Shown here: in pieces, positions 62,991-64,000 of the stretch
Position numbering within the stretch: the stretch's first letter is position 1
Layout of the letters: each line of letters starts with the position of its first letter
Source of the DNA: Piscinibacter sp.
Lineage (GTDB): Bacteria > Pseudomonadota > Gammaproteobacteria > Burkholderiales > Burkholderiaceae_C
Direction of reading: 5' to 3'
DNA: 64,000 nt
Assembly: GCA_019635485.1 (NCBI GenBank)
Contig: JAHBZL010000021.1
Span: 1 to 64,000, forward strand
Made by a program: the position numbers and the translations under genes
Notes under the pieces: generated by a model
What the model saw: only the letters and a program-made list of their open reading frames with translations
What the model was told of the DNA's origin: nothing
Databases searched by the model: none

Positions 62991-64000
62991 ATGATGCCCT
63001 CGACCCCGGCGGCCGGCGCCCTCCTCGACTACGACACCCGTTGGCCCGGCCAGCTCGCCGCGATCGACATGGGCTCGAACAGCTTCCGGCTGGAGATCGC
63101 CCAGATCCACCAGGGCCGCTACCGCCGCATCGACTACCTGAAGGAGACCGTGCGGCTGGGCGCCGGGCTGGACAGCAACGGCCTGCTGACCGAGGAGGCG
63201 GCGCTGCGCGGCCTGAACTGCCTGGCCCGCTTCGCGCAGCGCCTGAAGGGCTTCGCGCCGCCGCAGGTGCGCGCCGTGGCGACTCAGACGCTGCGCGAGG
63301 CGCGCAACCGGGACGCCTTCCTGGTGCGTGCGCAGGCCGTGCTCGGCCAGCCGATCGAGGTGATCTCGGGCCGCGAGGAGGCGCGCCTGATCTACGCCGG
63401 CGTCGCGCGGCTGCAGCCCTCGCACCAGCCGCGGCTGGTGATCGACATCGGCGGCCGCTCCACGGAGATGATCCTCGGCCACGGCCGCAAGCCGCTGCGC
63501 GCCGAGTCCTTCGGCGTGGGCAGCGTCAGCCTGTCGCTGCGCTATTTCGGCGAGGGCCGCTTTACCGAGGCCGCCTTCCGCGCCGCGCAGATTGCCGCCG
63601 GCGCCGAGCTCGAGGAGGCGCTGGAGCCCTTCTCGCCGGGGCACTGGCAGGAGGCGCTGGGCAGTTCGGGCACGGTGGGCGCGGTGTCGCAGCTGCTGGC
63701 CGCCGGCGGCGTGACCGACGGCCGCATCACGCCCGAGGGCCTGCGCTGGCTGATGCAGCGCTGCCTGCAGGCCGGCCGGGTCGAGCGGCTCGACCTGCCC
63801 GGCCTGAAGGAGGATCGCCGCGCGGTGATCGCCGGCGGCATCGCGATCCTGTACACGCTGGCGATGCACTTCGGCATCGAGGCGCTGGCGCCGGCGCGCG
63901 GCGCGCTGCGCCAGGGGGTCATCTTCGACCTCGATGAACGCCTGCACGCCACCGCGCTGGCACAGGACGGCCACGATATCCGCGACGCCTCGGTGCGCGA
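62991..64000 (+). CDS. ppx: Exopolyphosphatase / Ppx-GppA phosphatase (partial, runs off the window)
   Basis: An open frame from ATG 62991 (or 62994) continues without stop to the window edge, giving 336 codons of the N-terminal part. The Ppx/GppA actin-like fold is clear: AAIDMGSNSFRLEIAQI (phosphate-1 motif), VATQTLREARN, ISGREEARLIYAGV and the phosphate-2 motif VIDIGGRSTEMIL. It degrades polyphosphate or the alarmone pppGpp; the two cannot be told apart here. The C-terminal domain lies outside. Ppk is not seen in this window. Confidence 0.93.
   Translation, partial: MMPSTPAAGALLDYDTRWPGQLAAIDMGSNSFRLEIAQIHQGRYRRIDYLKETVRLGAGLDSNGLLTEEAALRGLNCLARFAQRLKGFAPPQVRAVATQTLREARNRDAFLVRAQAVLGQPIEVISGREEARLIYAGVARLQPSHQPRLVIDIGGRSTEMILGHGRKPLRAESFGVGSVSLSLRYFGEGRFTEAAFRAAQIAAGAELEEALEPFSPGHWQEALGSSGTVGAVSQLLAAGGVTDGRITPEGLRWLMQRCLQAGRVERLDLPGLKEDRRAVIAGGIAILYTLAMHFGIEALAPARGALRQGVIFDLDERLHATALAQDGHDIRDASVR

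Noticed and set aside
63041..63937. A closed 298-codon frame at the right end
   Set aside because: It is a shifted frame inside the true ppx/gppA gene. The real frame begins at 62991, carries the family motifs and leaves the window without a stop.

Overview
The window is about 70% G+C and densely packed with genes. It carries many ATGA-type stop/start overlaps and several weak -10 boxes of the form TACAAT lying a few bases before start codons. Gene content (FolE2, Dxs–IspA–XseB, TctA/TctB, DUF2007, YciO, DUF3422, RecJ with a co-encoded partner) and style point to a betaproteobacterium of the order Burkholderiales, probably near the Rubrivivax/Leptothrix/Methylibium group. This is inference from gene content, not a database match. 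I see no rRNA, tRNA, CRISPR array, insertion sequence or prophage. No gap between genes reaches 300 bases.

Left region (1–14.7 kb): an accessory carbohydrate region, all on the + strand. It opens with a ribose-type ABC ATPase whose permease and binding protein must lie upstream. Next come a secreted CRTAC1-type beta-propeller protein and a secreted vanadium-haloperoxidase/PAP2-type protein, joined to the ATPase gene by overlapping codons. A TIM-barrel isomerase/epimerase and a Gfo/Idh/MocA dehydrogenase follow. After a LacI-type regulator with a strong palindrome before its start comes a complete second importer: binding protein, two permeases, a 59-residue two-helix membrane protein and two different MalK-like ATPases. 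It ends in DhaL and DhaK kinase subunits. The layout recalls the rhizobial glycerol importer GlpSTPQUV joined to a dihydroxyacetone- or erythrulose-type kinase, so a small polyol or ketose is the likely substrate. No DhaM is present.

Middle region (14.7–40 kb): mixed housekeeping and poorly known genes. These are a DUF6776-like coiled-coil protein, a CBS-domain protein behind a perfect 26-bp palindrome, a DUF2167 membrane protein, a quinone oxidoreductase, a DUF2007 protein, two DMT exporters, and a three-PAS histidine kinase with its receiver. Then come an SDR lacking the usual YxxxK motif, phosphatidylserine decarboxylase, a MalZ-like glucosidase and a secreted seven-repeat RCC1 protein. 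The block continues with gamma-glutamyltransferase, DUF3422, an MFS exporter fused to an ABM-like domain, TctA/TctB without TctC, an orphan GspE/PilB-type ATPase in an overlapping operon with a spermidine-synthase-like protein, a deoxyinosine/uracil-type DNA glycosylase, and a TatD nuclease.

Right region (40–64 kb): a membrane-anchored HtrA-like protease without PDZ domain precedes a MoxR–DUF58–VWA operon. LolC/E–LolD, a glycosyltransferase, the recJ pair, a soluble aldose dehydrogenase, a PHP phosphoesterase, a DMT exporter and YciO follow. FolE2, Dxs, IspA and XseB form a leftward isoprenoid/folate block, divergent from a Rieske oxygenase. The end holds another DMT exporter, a tandem rhodanese, a universal stress protein behind an FNR-like site, a ZIP metal transporter, a Tat-exported dienelactone hydrolase and the start of ppx/gppA, cut by the window edge.
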